In this document: positions 1-15,544 of the stretch, one piece after another
Layout of the letters: every line of letters starts with the position of its first letter
How positions within the stretch are numbered: position 1 is the first letter of the stretch
Position numbers and translations under genes: made by a program
The notes under the pieces: model-generated
What the model was told of the DNA's origin: nothing
What the model saw: the letters and a program-made list of their open reading frames with translations, nothing else
The model's database searches: none
Assembly: GCA_025351425.1 (NCBI GenBank)
Contig: JANXVY010000097.1
Location: 21,981-85,980, forward strand
Reading direction: 5' to 3'
DNA length: 64,000 bases
DNA from: Hyphomicrobium sp.
GTDB lineage: Bacteria; Pseudomonadota; Alphaproteobacteria; Rhizobiales; Hyphomicrobiaceae

Positions 1-2
1 AC

Positions 3-1355
<1,353 letters not shown>

Positions 1356-1383
1356 ATCCAGCCAGCGAAGGTAAAGTCACGAG

Positions 1384-3025
1384 ATGCAGCTCAGCGTTTG
1401 GACATATGAAGGCCCCCCGCACGTCGGCGCGATGCGCATCGCGGCTTCGATGACTGGAGTGCACTATGTTCTTCACGCGCCCCAGGGCGATACCTATTCC
1501 GATCTCCTGTTCACGATGATCGAGCGCAACGACCGCCGCCCGCCCGTGACCTACACCACCTTCCAGGCGCGGGACCTGGGTGGCGATACGGCGGAACTCT
1601 TCAAGCGCTCGGCGGTCTCCGCCTTCGAACGATTCCGCCCCGATGTCATGTTGGTAGGTGCGTCATGCACCGCCGAGCTGATCCAGGATGATCCAGGCGG
1701 ACTGGCTTCCTCTCTCGGCCTGCCCATTCCGGTCGTGCCGCTCGAATTGCCCTCCTACCAGCGCAAGGAGAATTGGGGCGCGGCTGAAACATTCTATCGG
1801 CTGGTGCGCAGCCTGTGCCAGGGCACGGTTCCAGCCGTAATAGCGGCGAAATCGGCAGTCTCGCAGCAGCCAGACCGCCGCCGGAGCTGCAACATTCTAG
1901 GCCCCGCCTCGCTCGGCTTCCGTCACCGCGACGATGTGCTGGAAATCACCCGCCTGTTGGGCGATCTGGGCGTCACAATCAACGTAATAGCGCCGCTCGG
2001 CGCAACCCCTGCCGATATTTGCCGGCTGGGCGAAGCGGACTTCAACGTCGTGCTCTATCCTGAAATTGCCGGCGTGGCCGCCAAATGGCTGGAGCGTACG
2101 TTCCACCAGCCCGCAACCAAAACCGTTCCCATCGGGGTTGGCGCGACGCGCGATTTCATCGTCGAAGTGGCCGCGCTCGCCGGCATTGATCCCTCGGCGG
2201 TGCTGGCGAAACCCTCCTCCAGGCTGCCGTGGTATTCGCGCTCCGTAGACTCGACCTATCTGACCGGAAAACGCGTCTTCATATATGGTGATGCAACCCA
2301 TGCAGTCGCCGCAGCGCGAATTGCGCGCGATGAACTGGGCTTCAAGGTTGTGGGGCTTGGCACCTACGCCCGCGAATTCGCCCGCGAAATCCGCGATGCC
2401 GCAAAGCTCTATGGCGTCGAACCGCTGATCACCGAGGACTACCTCGAAGTCGAACGTCAGATCGTCGAGCTTGAGCCCGATCTCGTTCTCGGCACTCAGA
2501 TGGAGCGCCACATCGCCAAGCGCATGGGGGTGGCCTGTGCCGTCATCTCGGCGCCGGTTCATGTCCAGGATTTTCCCGCGCGTTATTCGCCGCAGATGGG
2601 CTTCGAAGGCGCGAACGTCATCTTCGATACGTTCGTCCATCCTCTGATGATGGGCCTGGAGCAGCATCTTCTGCAGATGTTCAAGGAAGACTTCGAATTC
2701 CATCCCGGCGCAGCGCCCTCCCATCTGGGGCCGTCGCATCATGCAAGTCAGGCCCCCGCGGCCCAGCCGAAGCCGGAGCCCGATACGGAGCCGGCCGTGG
2801 CGAAAGCCTCAAGCGCCGCTGCGGCGTCTGCCGAACCAAGCTTGGCAGCCTCCGGTATCCTCCCCGCGGCGCAGCTTACCGGCGCACCTATCGCCCTCGT
2901 CTGGTCGGCAGCGGCCGAGCAGGAACTCAAGAAAATTCCCTTCTTCGTTCGTTCGAAAGCGCGGCGCAACGCCGAGCGGTTCGCGGGCGAACACGGGCTA
3001 AACCTGGTGACCATCGAGACATTGT

Positions 3026-3054
<29 letters not shown>
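1384..3054 (+). CDS. bchB: Light-independent protochlorophyllide reductase subunit B
   Basis: This is the second subunit of the NB component. Asp36 (in APQGDTYSD) matches the unusual aspartate ligand that BchB gives to the NB [4Fe-4S] cluster. After the catalytic region there is an Ala/Pro-rich linker (about residues 455-500), then the small C-terminal PCP_red domain (from about residue 505, with [15 protein letters not shown]). The length of 556 residues is slightly above the family norm because of the linker. The 3' end overlaps the start of bchH by 29 bases, which suggests translational coupling. Confidence 0.97.
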
Positions 3055-7719
<4,665 letters not shown>

Positions 7720-7729
7720 GAGCAGCGCC

Positions 7730-8431
7730 ATGTCGGGTTTTACGTATTACGAGCGCCGAGGCCAGTTGAAGACCTACTTCGACCGGACCGCAGTCGATGC
7801 CTGGGCGCGGCTCACCACGGATGCACCCGTCAGCGGCATCCGCGCGACGGTTCGGGCCGGACGTGACCGGATGCGCGCAACGCTGCTCGATTGGCTGCCG
7901 CAAGACCTGCAGGGCCAGCGGGTGCTGGATGCCGGCGCTGGCACGGGTGCGCTTGCCATCGAGGCTGCCCGGCGCGGCGCGCATGTCGTCGCCATCGATC
8001 TATCGCCCCGGCTGATCGAGCTGGCCCGGGAGCGCACGCCCTCTGATCTCGGCCGCGGATCGATCGAGTTCCGGTCCGGCGACATGCTCGATCCCAACCT
8101 CGGCGCGTTCGACCACGTGGTCTGCATGGACAGCCTGGTCCATTATCAGGCCGCCGACACGGTCGGTGCGCTTTCGCGGCTGGCTGGCCGCACACGGAAC
8201 TCGGTCCTGTTCACGTTTGCTCCCCGCACGCCTGCTCTCACCGTCATGCACGCCATCGGGCGGGCGTTTCCGCGCTCCGACAGGGCGCCGGCCATCGAGC
8301 CTGTGGCGCCGCACCTTTTGACGAACTTGATTGGCACTGAAGCGCGCCTCAGCCGCTGGTCGGTTGGCCGTTCCAGCCGGGTATCGCATGGCTTTTATAT
8401 GTCGCACGCGATGGAGCTCGTCCGCGAATGA
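7730..8431 (+). CDS. bchM: Magnesium-protoporphyrin IX O-methyltransferase
   Basis: BchM methylates the ring-C propionate of Mg-protoporphyrin IX with S-adenosylmethionine, giving the substrate of AcsF. The 233-residue protein has the Rossmann-type SAM motif VLDAGAGTGALA near residues 64-75 and a typical N-terminus (YYERRGQLKTYFDRTA). It lies 10 bp after bchL and its stop overlaps the lhaA start (ATGA). Confidence 0.95.
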   Translation: MSGFTYYERRGQLKTYFDRTAVDAWARLTTDAPVSGIRATVRAGRDRMRATLLDWLPQDLQGQRVLDAGAGTGALAIEAARRGAHVVAIDLSPRLIELARERTPSDLGRGSIEFRSGDMLDPNLGAFDHVVCMDSLVHYQAADTVGALSRLAGRTRNSVLFTFAPRTPALTVMHAIGRAFPRSDRAPAIEPVAPHLLTNLIGTEARLSRWSVGRSSRVSHGFYMSHAMELVRE

Positions 8432-9879
8432 CAGCCTGGGTCGACAGGTTCGCACCGGCCAGAATCGTCAACGCCTGGCGTGACGTGAGCCCGCGGTATT
8501 TCCCGTTCGCGGACGCAGCGACGGTCGAATTGCCGCTTGGACGATTGATCCGCTTGTCGTTGTTCCAGGTCAGCGTGGGCATGGCCCTGGTTCTGCTGAT
8601 CGGCACCCTCAATCGCGTCATGATCGTAGAGCTTGAGGTGCCGGCCAGCGTTGTCGGCGTGATGATTTCGCTGCCGCTGTTGTTTGCGCCCTTCCGCTCC
8701 CTCATCGGGCACCGCTCGGACACCTACAAATCGGTGCTCGGCTGGCGTCGTGTGCCCTATCTGGCGATGGGGACGATGCTTCAATTCGGTGGCCTCGCCA
8801 TCATGCCGTTTGCAATCATCGTGCTATCGGGTGACACGACTGCGCCAGCCTTCGTGGGCTATCTCGCGGCGGGACTGGCGTTTCTGTTGACGGGGGCCGG
8901 CCTCCACACGGTTCAGACTGTTGGCCTCGCTCTTGCGACAGATCTTGCCCCGGCCGCCGCCCGCCCGCGGGTGGTCGCGATGCTCTGCTTCATGCTGCTG
9001 TTTGGCATGATTGTCAGCGCGGTGAGCTTCGGAATATTGCTCTCCAACTTCAGTGAGTTGCGCCTCATTCAGGTTATCCAAGGCTCGGCGGTCTTGACCA
9101 TGTTCCTGAACATGGCGGCCATCTGGAAGCAGGAGCCGCGCAATTCAGACCGTACTCTGCCGAGCCGGGTGTCGCCGACGTTTGGTAAGGCCTGGGCTGC
9201 CTTTTCGTCCAACAGTCAGGCGACGCGGCGGCTGGTTGCTCTGGCGCTCGGCACGGCGGCCTTCAGCATGCAGGACGTTCTTCTGGAACCCTACGGCGGC
9301 CAGATCCTTCACCTGAGCGTCGGCGCGACGACGGCTCTAACGGCTGGTCTTGCCGCTGGCGGGATCGCGGGCCTGTGGGTTGCGGCAAAGCAGCTGGGGC
9401 GTGACGGCGACCCGTATCGTGTGGCGGCCTGTGGCGCTGTCGTTGGGATCGTGGCTTTCGCAGCCGTAGTCTTTGCCTCGCCGCTCTCCTCGGCGCTGCT
9501 GTTCAGCGTCGGAGTGACGCTGATCGGCTTTGGCGGTGGCCAGTTCGCCCACGCAACCCTGACCGCCGCGATGCATGCCTCCCGCAGCGACGAGACCGGG
9601 TTTGCGCTCGGCGTCTGGGGCGCTGTCCAGGCAACGTCGGCCGGGCTCGCCATAGCGCTCGGCGGACTGATCCGCGATGCGGTTTCGAGCGCAGCCGTAG
9701 AGGGCCGGCTAGGTGAAGCCCTGATGGACCCTGCAACCGGATACAGCTTCGTCTATCACCTCGAGGTTGGCCTGTTGTTCCTCGCCCTTGTTGCGTTGGG
9801 CCCCCTGGTCCGCAAGCCGTTCCATGCGCAGATGTCCCCATCGCGAAGTTCCGGCGATCCCTTATCGATACAAAGTTGA
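8428..9879 (+). CDS. lhaA: LH1 assembly protein LhaA (BCD/PucC-family transporter)
   Basis: This is a 483-residue multi-spanning membrane protein of the major-facilitator-like BCD family (PucC, LhaA), needed for light-harvesting complex assembly. About twelve hydrophobic segments can be seen, with characteristic blocks NRVMIVELEVPASVVG and FAPFRSLIGHRSDTY. The position between bchM and puhA is the usual place of lhaA (also called orf1696), which separates it from pucC. The start overlaps the bchM stop. The last residues (SPSRSSGDPLSIQS) are polar and likely cytoplasmic. Confidence 0.93.
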   Translation: MTAWVDRFAPARIVNAWRDVSPRYFPFADAATVELPLGRLIRLSLFQVSVGMALVLLIGTLNRVMIVELEVPASVVGVMISLPLLFAPFRSLIGHRSDTYKSVLGWRRVPYLAMGTMLQFGGLAIMPFAIIVLSGDTTAPAFVGYLAAGLAFLLTGAGLHTVQTVGLALATDLAPAAARPRVVAMLCFMLLFGMIVSAVSFGILLSNFSELRLIQVIQGSAVLTMFLNMAAIWKQEPRNSDRTLPSRVSPTFGKAWAAFSSNSQATRRLVALALGTAAFSMQDVLLEPYGGQILHLSVGATTALTAGLAAGGIAGLWVAAKQLGRDGDPYRVAACGAVVGIVAFAAVVFASPLSSALLFSVGVTLIGFGGGQFAHATLTAAMHASRSDETGFALGVWGAVQATSAGLAIALGGLIRDAVSSAAVEGRLGEALMDPATGYSFVYHLEVGLLFLALVALGPLVRKPFHAQMSPSRSSGDPLSIQS

Positions 9880-9889
9880 GGACTGCGGC

Positions 9890-9914
9890 TGATCCAAATT
9901 GTTCGTTCGGATCA
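9890..9914. promoter_or_regulatory. Short inverted repeat in the lhaA-puhA gap
   Basis: The 66-bp gap before puhA holds TGATCC (9890-9895) and its complement GGATCA (9909-9914) separated by 13 bases, then an A-rich stretch with a strong ribosome binding site (AAGGAGAC). It could be a mRNA stem or an operator. No PpsR-type box is seen here. Confidence 0.3.
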
Positions 9915-9945
9915 AAAGAAATAAAATGGAAAAGGAGACAAGGCC

Positions 9946-10722
9946 ATGCTGCTGACCGGTGCGATCACAAACTATATCGATGTTCCTCAGGTCGTTTTAT
10001 ACCTGTTCTGGATCTTCTTTGTGGGGCTGCTGTTTTATCTCCAGCGCGAAAGCCGGCGCGAAGGCTATCCGCTTCACACCGATCTCAACGGTACCGAAAA
10101 GAAGATGCTGCCATTCTATTGGCCGCCGCCCAAGACGTTCCTGCTCGCCAATGGCGAAACAAAAACGCTTCCCGATGGTATTGCAGATAGCCGCCCGGTA
10201 AAGGCAGTGCCGACGGCACCGTGGCGCGGAGCCCCGCTCCAGCCTACCGGCAATCCGCTGGTGGACGCCGTTGGACCAGCCTCTTATGCTGAGCGTGCCG
10301 ACCGGCCCGACGTGACGTCGAAAGGAACACCGCGAATTGTGCCCTTGCGTGCCGACCACGAATATCACGTCGACGAACGCGATCCTGATCCGGTGGGAAT
10401 GCCCGTGTGCGGAGCGGATGGCGTGGTGGCGGGGACTGTGCGCGATGTCTGGGTTGACCGCGCTGAATCGATCGCCCGTTATCTCGAAGTCGAATTGCCG
10501 GGAGAAATTCCGCGCCGGGTCCTGTTGCCGTTCACAGCCGCCCGCGTCGATATGAAGAACCAGGTGGTCAAGGTATATTCGATCTTGGGCCATCAATTCT
10601 CCGACGTGCCCGTTACGCGCAATCCAGATCAAGTCACTTTGCTCGAAGAAGACCGCATTTGCGGCTATTATGGCGGCGGGCATCTGTATGCTACGGCCAA
10701 GCGATCGGAGACGGTGGTATGA
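9946..10722 (+). CDS. puhA: Photosynthetic reaction centre H subunit
   Basis: PuhA caps the cytoplasmic side of the L-M reaction-centre core and helps proton delivery to QB. The 258-residue product has one N-terminal membrane helix (about residues 12-32, VVLYLFWIFFVGLLFYLQR), then the charged RESRREGYPL segment and the PRC-barrel domain (PVGMPVCGADGVVAGTV at about 148-164). A strong ribosome binding site (AAGGAGAC) precedes the ATG. The stop overlaps the start of puhB (ATGA). Confidence 0.97.
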   Translation: MLLTGAITNYIDVPQVVLYLFWIFFVGLLFYLQRESRREGYPLHTDLNGTEKKMLPFYWPPPKTFLLANGETKTLPDGIADSRPVKAVPTAPWRGAPLQPTGNPLVDAVGPASYAERADRPDVTSKGTPRIVPLRADHEYHVDERDPDPVGMPVCGADGVVAGTVRDVWVDRAESIARYLEVELPGEIPRRVLLPFTAARVDMKNQVVKVYSILGHQFSDVPVTRNPDQVTLLEEDRICGYYGGGHLYATAKRSETVV

Positions 10723-11408
10723 GCGCAGAATTCGATAGTGAACCAATTCCAGGTCTGCCGGCAAAATTGCCGGCCGGAGAAAAGATCCTCTGGCAAGGAG
10801 GATCGCAGTGGCTGGCTTTCGCCGTCGATGCCTTGCACGTGAAAGCGGTCGCCGTCTATTTCGCGCTTCTGATGGCGTTCCGCTTCTCGACCGCAGTGGC
10901 GGACGGCGCTTCGATCCTCACCGGATTGCAGGGCGCCGCCTGGGCTTTGGTGCTGGGGCTCTGCGTCGAAGCCATGCTGCTGGCCTATGCCTGGGCCAGC
11001 GCGTGGACCACCGTGTACACCATTACCAACCGCCGGGTCGTGATCCGGTACGGCGTCGCCTATCAGATTGCGCTCAATCTTCCGTTCAGCAAGATCGACA
11101 GCGCTGCCGTCAAGCTGGCCGCTGCCGGTACGGGCGATATTCCGCTGCAGCTATCGGCCGGTGAGCACGTCGCCTATCTCAACCTATGGCCCCACGTCCG
11201 GCGCTGGCACTTTACGCACCCGCAGCCCGCACTGCGTTCTGTCCCCGATGCGGCAGCCGTGGCCAAGATCCTGGGCGACGCCCTGGCAAAGTCGATGGCC
11301 GAAGGACAAGTTCGTACGCCGTCGATGGCAGGTGAGATGGCGGGTGACACGGCGCGAAAAATTGCTGTGCGGTTGCCGCGCGCTGCGATGGCGCGGGCGA
11401 CGGCCTAG
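10719..11408 (+). CDS. puhB: Photosynthetic complex assembly protein PuhB
   Basis: PuhB is a membrane protein that assists reaction-centre assembly. The 229-residue product has an N-terminal motif seen in the family (PIPGLPAKLPAGEKILWQG), two or three hydrophobic segments (about 38-60 and 68-92), and a bPH2-like region with TITNRRVVIRYG. The ATG at 10719 overlaps the puhA stop and is preferred over upstream in-frame codons inside puhA. The TAG stop lies inside a 15-bp tandem repeat. Confidence 0.93.
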   Translation: MSAEFDSEPIPGLPAKLPAGEKILWQGGSQWLAFAVDALHVKAVAVYFALLMAFRFSTAVADGASILTGLQGAAWALVLGLCVEAMLLAYAWASAWTTVYTITNRRVVIRYGVAYQIALNLPFSKIDSAAVKLAAAGTGDIPLQLSAGEHVAYLNLWPHVRRWHFTHPQPALRSVPDAAAVAKILGDALAKSMAEGQVRTPSMAGEMAGDTARKIAVRLPRAAMARATA

Positions 11409-11428
11409 CCTGAGACGGCCTAGCCTGG
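11399..11428. repeat. 15-bp tandem duplication across the puhB stop codon
   Basis: Two copies of GACGGCCTAGCCTGA/G lie head to tail (11399-11413 and 11414-11428) with one mismatch at the last base. The first copy contains the puhB TAG stop codon and the second sits in the gap before puhC. It looks like a recent slippage duplication. Confidence 0.8.
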
Positions 11429-11467
11429 GATGGCTCGAGTTTGTGTCCAATGCAGAAGGGTAGTGCC

Positions 11468-11971
11468 ATGCTGAGCGAAACGATCAAGGCAGACGATCCC
11501 CGTCCAAGGGATGCAGTGGAACAAGTTCCCCCGCTTGCGCTCGTGGGGATCGCCCTGCTCATCGCGGTGAGTTTTGCAGCCGCCATTATGGGACGGGTAT
11601 CGCATTGGGGTGATCCCGCCGTAACGGCAGCTGAGGTAGGGGCCTCGGGCGTTGTTGCGGTTCGGCATTTGAAATTCGCCGACCTGCAGAGCGGCGGCAT
11701 AGCCATCTATGACGCCGGGGCCGACACCCCCTTCGAGACCCTTGCTCCCGGCGGTGACGGTTTCTTGCGCGGTACGCTTCGCTCTCTTGCCCGGGCGCGC
11801 AAGTTGCAGCATGCTGGGTCGCAACCACCGATCGACCTCGTCCGCAGATCGGACGGCACGCTGAGCCTGGAAGACAAGATGACCGGCCGTTTCATATACC
11901 TCGAGGCATTCGGCCCGACGAACTCGGCCGTGTTCGAGCGCATCATGAACCAAGGGGACCCCAAGCCATGA
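11468..11971 (+). CDS. puhC: Photosynthetic complex assembly protein PuhC
   Basis: This 167-residue protein has one N-terminal transmembrane segment (about residues 24-43, LALVGIALLIAVSFAAAIMG) and a periplasmic domain, as in PuhC, an assembly factor for the RC-LH1 core. The block GGDGFLRGTLRSLARARKLQ is typical of the family. The ATG at 11468 is chosen because a purine-rich ribosome binding site (AGAAGGG) lies at suitable spacing; an ATG at 11450 is a weaker alternative. Its stop overlaps the next start (ATGA). Confidence 0.9.
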   Translation: MLSETIKADDPRPRDAVEQVPPLALVGIALLIAVSFAAAIMGRVSHWGDPAVTAAEVGASGVVAVRHLKFADLQSGGIAIYDAGADTPFETLAPGGDGFLRGTLRSLARARKLQHAGSQPPIDLVRRSDGTLSLEDKMTGRFIYLEAFGPTNSAVFERIMNQGDPKP

Positions 11972-12348
11972 TCGACCTTTCCGCGAAACCGCAGTCGAAC
12001 TCCGTGGTGGACGCGGCAATCTCCCCGTCGTCGGCTGGCCACGCGGCGCGCGGTTCGGACTGGCTTTCGCCGCGTCGCAGTTTCGAGGTGCCTTGCACGA
12101 TCGAGATCGAGCGCACACGTGAGACACTTTACGCCCACGTGTCGCTCGACGGAATTCTGGTCGACGAAGGCGATGAGGTGACCGTTCACGATGCGCCCTC
12201 ACGGGTTGCCTTCGGTGACCACGTGACCTGCAACAGCCATGCGACGGTCGTGAAAGCTTCGGCGCTTGGCCGGTTCCTGACGCGGCTGCGTGGATATTTC
12301 GAGCTTACCGAGCTTTATGAAGTCGGTTTCCAGCCCAAGGAGGGATGA
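11968..12348 (+). CDS. Conserved photosynthesis-cluster protein of unknown function
   Basis: This soluble 126-residue protein has no recognised domain. Small genes of this kind commonly occupy the slot between puhC and acsF in alphaproteobacterial photosynthesis clusters. The central part ([20 protein letters not shown], then [11 protein letters not shown]) is predicted beta-rich. The C-terminus ([13 protein letters not shown]) leads directly into the acsF ribosome binding site, so it is translated with its neighbours. Its position suggests a role in cyclase or reaction-centre biogenesis, but this is inference only. Confidence 0.85.
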   Translation: MIDLSAKPQSNSVVDAAISPSSAGHAARGSDWLSPRRSFEVPCTIEIERTRETLYAHVSLDGILVDEGDEVTVHDAPSRVAFGDHVTCNSHATVVKASALGRFLTRLRGYFELTELYEVGFQPKEG

Positions 12349-12350
12349 TC

Positions 12351-13415
12351 ATGAGCACCCAGGCAATCGAACACGATATGATTGACCCTACTGCGACGGC
12401 CCAAAAAGAAACACTGCTGTCGCCGCGGTTCTATACGACCGACTTCGAAGCGATGGACAAAATTGATATCGCGCCGGTACGGGCGGATTGGGATAAGCTG
12501 ATCGCGGAACTCCGCAATGATCCCAATCGCGGACATTTCAAGCGATCGGCCGATTGGGAAAGCCGTATCAATGAGCTCCCGCCTGGTCTGCGCGAGGAGT
12601 TCATGGACTTTCTCGTGTCCTCCTTGACCGCCGAATTCTCGGGTTGCGTGCTGTATGCTGAAACCAAGAAACGCATCACGAACAAGGACGTGCGAGACCT
12701 GTTCACGTTCATGAGCCGGGATGAGGCCCGCCATGCCGGATTCATCAACGAAGCGCTCAAGGATTTTGGAATCGGCGTCGATCTCGGCTTCCTGACGAAG
12801 GCCAAGAAGTACACCTACTTCCAGCCCAAATTCATTTTCTACGCGACCTATCTTTCGGAAAAGATCGGTTATGCGCGCTATATCACGATTTATCGGCACC
12901 TGGAGCGCCATCCGGAAAACCAGTTCCATCCGATTTTTTCCTGGTTCGAGGAATGGTGCAACGATGAGTTCCGTCATGGCGAGGCTTTCGCCCTGCTGAT
13001 GCGCGCCAATCCAAAGCTGTTGTCTGGCCGCAACAAACTGTGGATCAAATTCTTCCTGCTTGCCGTGTTCGCGACGATGTTCGTCCGCGACCACATGCGG
13101 CCGGAATTCCATAAGGCCCTCGGCGTCGATATCGAGGATTACGACTTCAAGGTCTTCCGGCTGACCACTGAAATCTCCAAGCAGACGTTCCCGCTGACGC
13201 TCGATCTCGATCACCCGGCATTCCTGAAGGGCTTGCGGACACTGCTTTGGGTGACCAATAAGTCGCGGGAAGCCAAGGCGCGCGGCGGCGTCATGGGTAA
13301 GCTCGGTGAGTGGGGGTACAACCTGGTGGGCGCTGCGACCTTTGCCAGGCTCTACCTGCTGCCGAGCCGCACCAACGAGATGCCGAGCGATATCCGCCTC
13401 GCGCCCGTTTGGTAA
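12351..13415 (+). CDS. acsF: Aerobic Mg-protoporphyrin IX monomethyl ester cyclase
   Basis: AcsF is a diiron monooxygenase that forms the isocyclic ring E using O2. The 354-residue product has the paired diiron motifs in ferritin-like order: [10 protein letters not shown], then DEARHAGF (ExxH), and later [14 protein letters not shown] (ExxH). The ATG at 12351 is chosen over the one at 12345 because the ribosome binding site AAGGAGGG (12337-12344) is correctly spaced only for the later codon. An O2-dependent cyclase implies that bacteriochlorophyll can be made under oxic or micro-oxic conditions. Confidence 0.96.
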   Translation: MSTQAIEHDMIDPTATAQKETLLSPRFYTTDFEAMDKIDIAPVRADWDKLIAELRNDPNRGHFKRSADWESRINELPPGLREEFMDFLVSSLTAEFSGCVLYAETKKRITNKDVRDLFTFMSRDEARHAGFINEALKDFGIGVDLGFLTKAKKYTYFQPKFIFYATYLSEKIGYARYITIYRHLERHPENQFHPIFSWFEEWCNDEFRHGEAFALLMRANPKLLSGRNKLWIKFFLLAVFATMFVRDHMRPEFHKALGVDIEDYDFKVFRLTTEISKQTFPLTLDLDHPAFLKGLRTLLWVTNKSREAKARGGVMGKLGEWGYNLVGAATFARLYLLPSRTNEMPSDIRLAPVW

Positions 13416-13423
13416 CGCCGCCG

Positions 13424-14263
13424 ATGGACCCGTTCGGCTACCCCATCCTGTTTGCGTTGTTCTTCTGGTGGTTTTCGACCGGAGCGATCATCTATCTCGA
13501 TGGTCTGCCCCGCTCGACCTTCCGCTGGAGCATGCTCGGTGCGACCGGTGTCGGAGCGCTCGCCCTGTGGGGCATCTGGTGGAGTAGCGATCGTTCCAGC
13601 GTCGAATACGTCTATTGCAGCTTCTCCTGCGCCCTGTTGCTGTGGGCCTGGAATGAGATGGCGTTCCTGATGGGCTTCCTGACCGGTCCGCGCAAGGTGG
13701 CCTGCCCGCCCGGCCTCTCGCTTCGCAGCCGCTTCGAACTGTCGGTGCTGACCCTGGCTCATCACGAAGCGGCGTTGTTGGTGACCGGGGGCCTCATCCT
13801 GGTCCTCACGGGGGATGGACCGAACTGGATCGGTGCGGCGACGTTCCTGTTGTTGTGGGGCATGCGTCTGTCCACCAAGCTCAATATCTTTCTTGGTGTG
13901 CCCAACACCGCCGAGGAGGTGCTGCCACCCCATCTTCATTTCCTGAAGTCGTATTTCCAAGTCCGTCCGATGAACCTGCTGTTTCCCGTCTCGGTGACGG
14001 CCGGAACGGTGGTCAGTGCGTGGCTGATCGGCCGCGCGATCGCCCCCGGCGCAACGTCGGCTGAGGCGACGGGTGAGACGTTGCTGGCGGCGCTCGCCGT
14101 GCTCGGCGTGGTCGAACACTGGTTCCTGGTGGTGCCGTTGCCGTCTCTTGCGCTCTGGGGCTGGGGATTGGCATCGCACGCCCAATCGCACGCCCAATCG
14201 CACGCCCAGACGGCGCGCGAGGTTGAAGTGCCGCCGGTCATCAGCAAGGCGCGCGCGCCCTGA
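13424..14263 (+). CDS. puhE: Photosynthetic complex assembly protein PuhE (DUF3623)
   Basis: PuhE is a 279-residue membrane protein with about seven or eight hydrophobic helices, found with puhA in purple bacteria and affecting reaction-centre and bacteriochlorophyll levels. The start is the ATG at 13424, 8 bp after acsF, giving the expected N-terminus MDPFGYPILFALFFWWFSTG. The block WGMRLSTKLNIFLGVPN is typical. The C-terminal tail has three copies of His-Ala-Gln-Ser/Thr from a 12-bp tandem repeat. Confidence 0.93.
   Translation: MDPFGYPILFALFFWWFSTGAIIYLDGLPRSTFRWSMLGATGVGALALWGIWWSSDRSSVEYVYCSFSCALLLWAWNEMAFLMGFLTGPRKVACPPGLSLRSRFELSVLTLAHHEAALLVTGGLILVLTGDGPNWIGAATFLLLWGMRLSTKLNIFLGVPNTAEEVLPPHLHFLKSYFQVRPMNLLFPVSVTAGTVVSAWLIGRAIAPGATSAEATGETLLAALAVLGVVEHWFLVVPLPSLALWGWGLASHAQSHAQSHAQTAREVEVPPVISKARAP
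14174..14209. repeat. Three tandem 12-bp repeats in the puhE tail
   Basis: The unit TCGCACGCCCAA occurs three times in a row (last copy ends in G) and encodes a repeated Ser-His-Ala-Gln near the PuhE C-terminus. An in-frame 12-bp unit can change copy number without breaking the gene. Confidence 0.85.
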
Positions 14264-14325
14264 TACCAAACCGCAGAAGTACGGACGTGTGCAGATGGGT
14301 ATGACGTGACGGCGTGCGTGTGCTG

Positions 14326-14592
14326 TCACCGGTTCCAGCGTTGACGCAGGTCGATGATATGTGCGGCGAGCGAGGCGAGCAGGCACACGGCCACCAGTTC
14401 CGCCCGCGCGCCCGAAACCGCCGCACGTAACGCGAGCACGATCATGCCGCCCGAGAGCAGGTTGGCGGCGATTGCGGCATAGCCCAGGCCTTTTCCCGTC
14501 GAGGCGCGATAACCCATCAGCAGCAAACCTTCGGCAACGAACGCTGCAAGAACCCAATCGATCAGATAGGCGTTGGCGATAAGGTCGGCCAT
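14326..14592 (-). CDS. Small membrane protein downstream of bchO, unknown function
   Basis: This 88-residue, strongly hydrophobic product has three predicted membrane segments (about 8-27, 35-58 and 65-82) and ends in IDLRQRWNR, a positively charged tail expected on the cytoplasmic side. It starts 13 bp after the bchO stop on the same strand, so it is probably the last gene of the crtD-crtC-bchI-bchD-bchO unit. I do not recognise a named family. The 62 bp between it and the convergent puhE gene hold no clear terminator. Confidence 0.7.
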   Translation of the reverse strand: MADLIANAYLIDWVLAAFVAEGLLLMGYRASTGKGLGYAAIAANLLSGGMIVLALRAAVSGARAELVAVCLLASLAAHIIDLRQRWNR

Positions 14593-14605
14593 TGTTGCGG
14601 TGCGC

Positions 14606-15535
14606 TCACGTCTCGTGTTGTCGGAGGTCGTCTGCCCGTTGCGGGTTTGCCTCGATGATGGCGTGCCGGCGGGCGAACGATAGGATCTCGGCCAGGATGG
14701 CGTCCGGCTGTTCCTCGTGGGCGAGATGCCCCAGGCGGGGTATGATGCGAACGTCGCTGTCGGGAACCATCCGTTTGAGTTTCAAGGCCTCTAACGGCGG
14801 CACCGCGCGATCACATTCGCCGGCGATCACGAGCAGCGGAGCCCTCAGTTTCGGCAGGTCGCGTTCCAGCCCATGCAGATCCCAGTTCGCCATCATCCCG
14901 AGCGCACCCGCAACATGGCGCGGATGGGCCATCAGGCGCGCATAAAGGTCGAGCCCGCGGGCATCGATCCGTGATCCTGTATCCTCGATCAGGCGTGCCA
15001 CCTTGGCAGGCGTGGCGGCCGACGAGAACAGGCGCGGCGTGAGCGGGTTGAGATAAATAAGCTTCGCCATCGCCGGAAAAATATGACCTGCGATGCCGGG
15101 AAACGGCAGCAGGGCGCCATTGATGCTGACGAGTCCCGCAGGTGCGATCTGCCCGTCGATCGTCATCCGAACCAGAACGGCAGCGCCGGCCGAGTGTCCA
15201 ACAGCAAGCATGGGCTTGACGCCGAGAGCGGCCAGCAGGCCCGTAAGCAGGCTTGCCATGCCTGCCAGCGACAGCTGCCGGTTGGGCGGTGCGCTCGTGA
15301 AGCCATGCGAGGGAAGATCAGGCGCGACGACGGTGAAATGGCGGGCGAGCGGCGCCATCAGATCGCGCCAGGAATGTGTCGAGGCTGCCGTGCCGTGAAT
15401 CAGCAGCAAGATTGGCCCCTGCCCCATCATCTGGACATGCCAGCGCTGCCCGCCGGCTGATACAAACCGGCTGGCATCCCGGTTGGGCCAGTCAGCGCCC
15501 GCGACGGCGAAATCCAGAGTTGAGGCATTTCGCAT
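14606..15535 (-). CDS. bchO: Alpha/beta hydrolase BchO, Mg-chelatase-associated
   Basis: BchO is an alpha/beta-hydrolase-fold protein encoded with bchI and bchD in most purple bacteria; its exact role in Mg-protoporphyrin synthesis is unsettled. The 309-residue product has the oxyanion region LLLIHGTAASTHSWRD (about 43-58), the nucleophile elbow GHSAG (about 117-121) and a late GECDRAVP/GHLAHEE region for the Asp and His of the triad. It follows bchD by 9 bp. Confidence 0.93.
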   Translation of the reverse strand: MRNASTLDFAVAGADWPNRDASRFVSAGGQRWHVQMMGQGPILLLIHGTAASTHSWRDLMAPLARHFTVVAPDLPSHGFTSAPPNRQLSLAGMASLLTGLLAALGVKPMLAVGHSAGAAVLVRMTIDGQIAPAGLVSINGALLPFPGIAGHIFPAMAKLIYLNPLTPRLFSSAATPAKVARLIEDTGSRIDARGLDLYARLMAHPRHVAGALGMMANWDLHGLERDLPKLRAPLLVIAGECDRAVPPLEALKLKRMVPDSDVRIIPRLGHLAHEEQPDAILAEILSFARRHAIIEANPQRADDLRQHET

Positions 15536-15544
15536 GTCATCACG

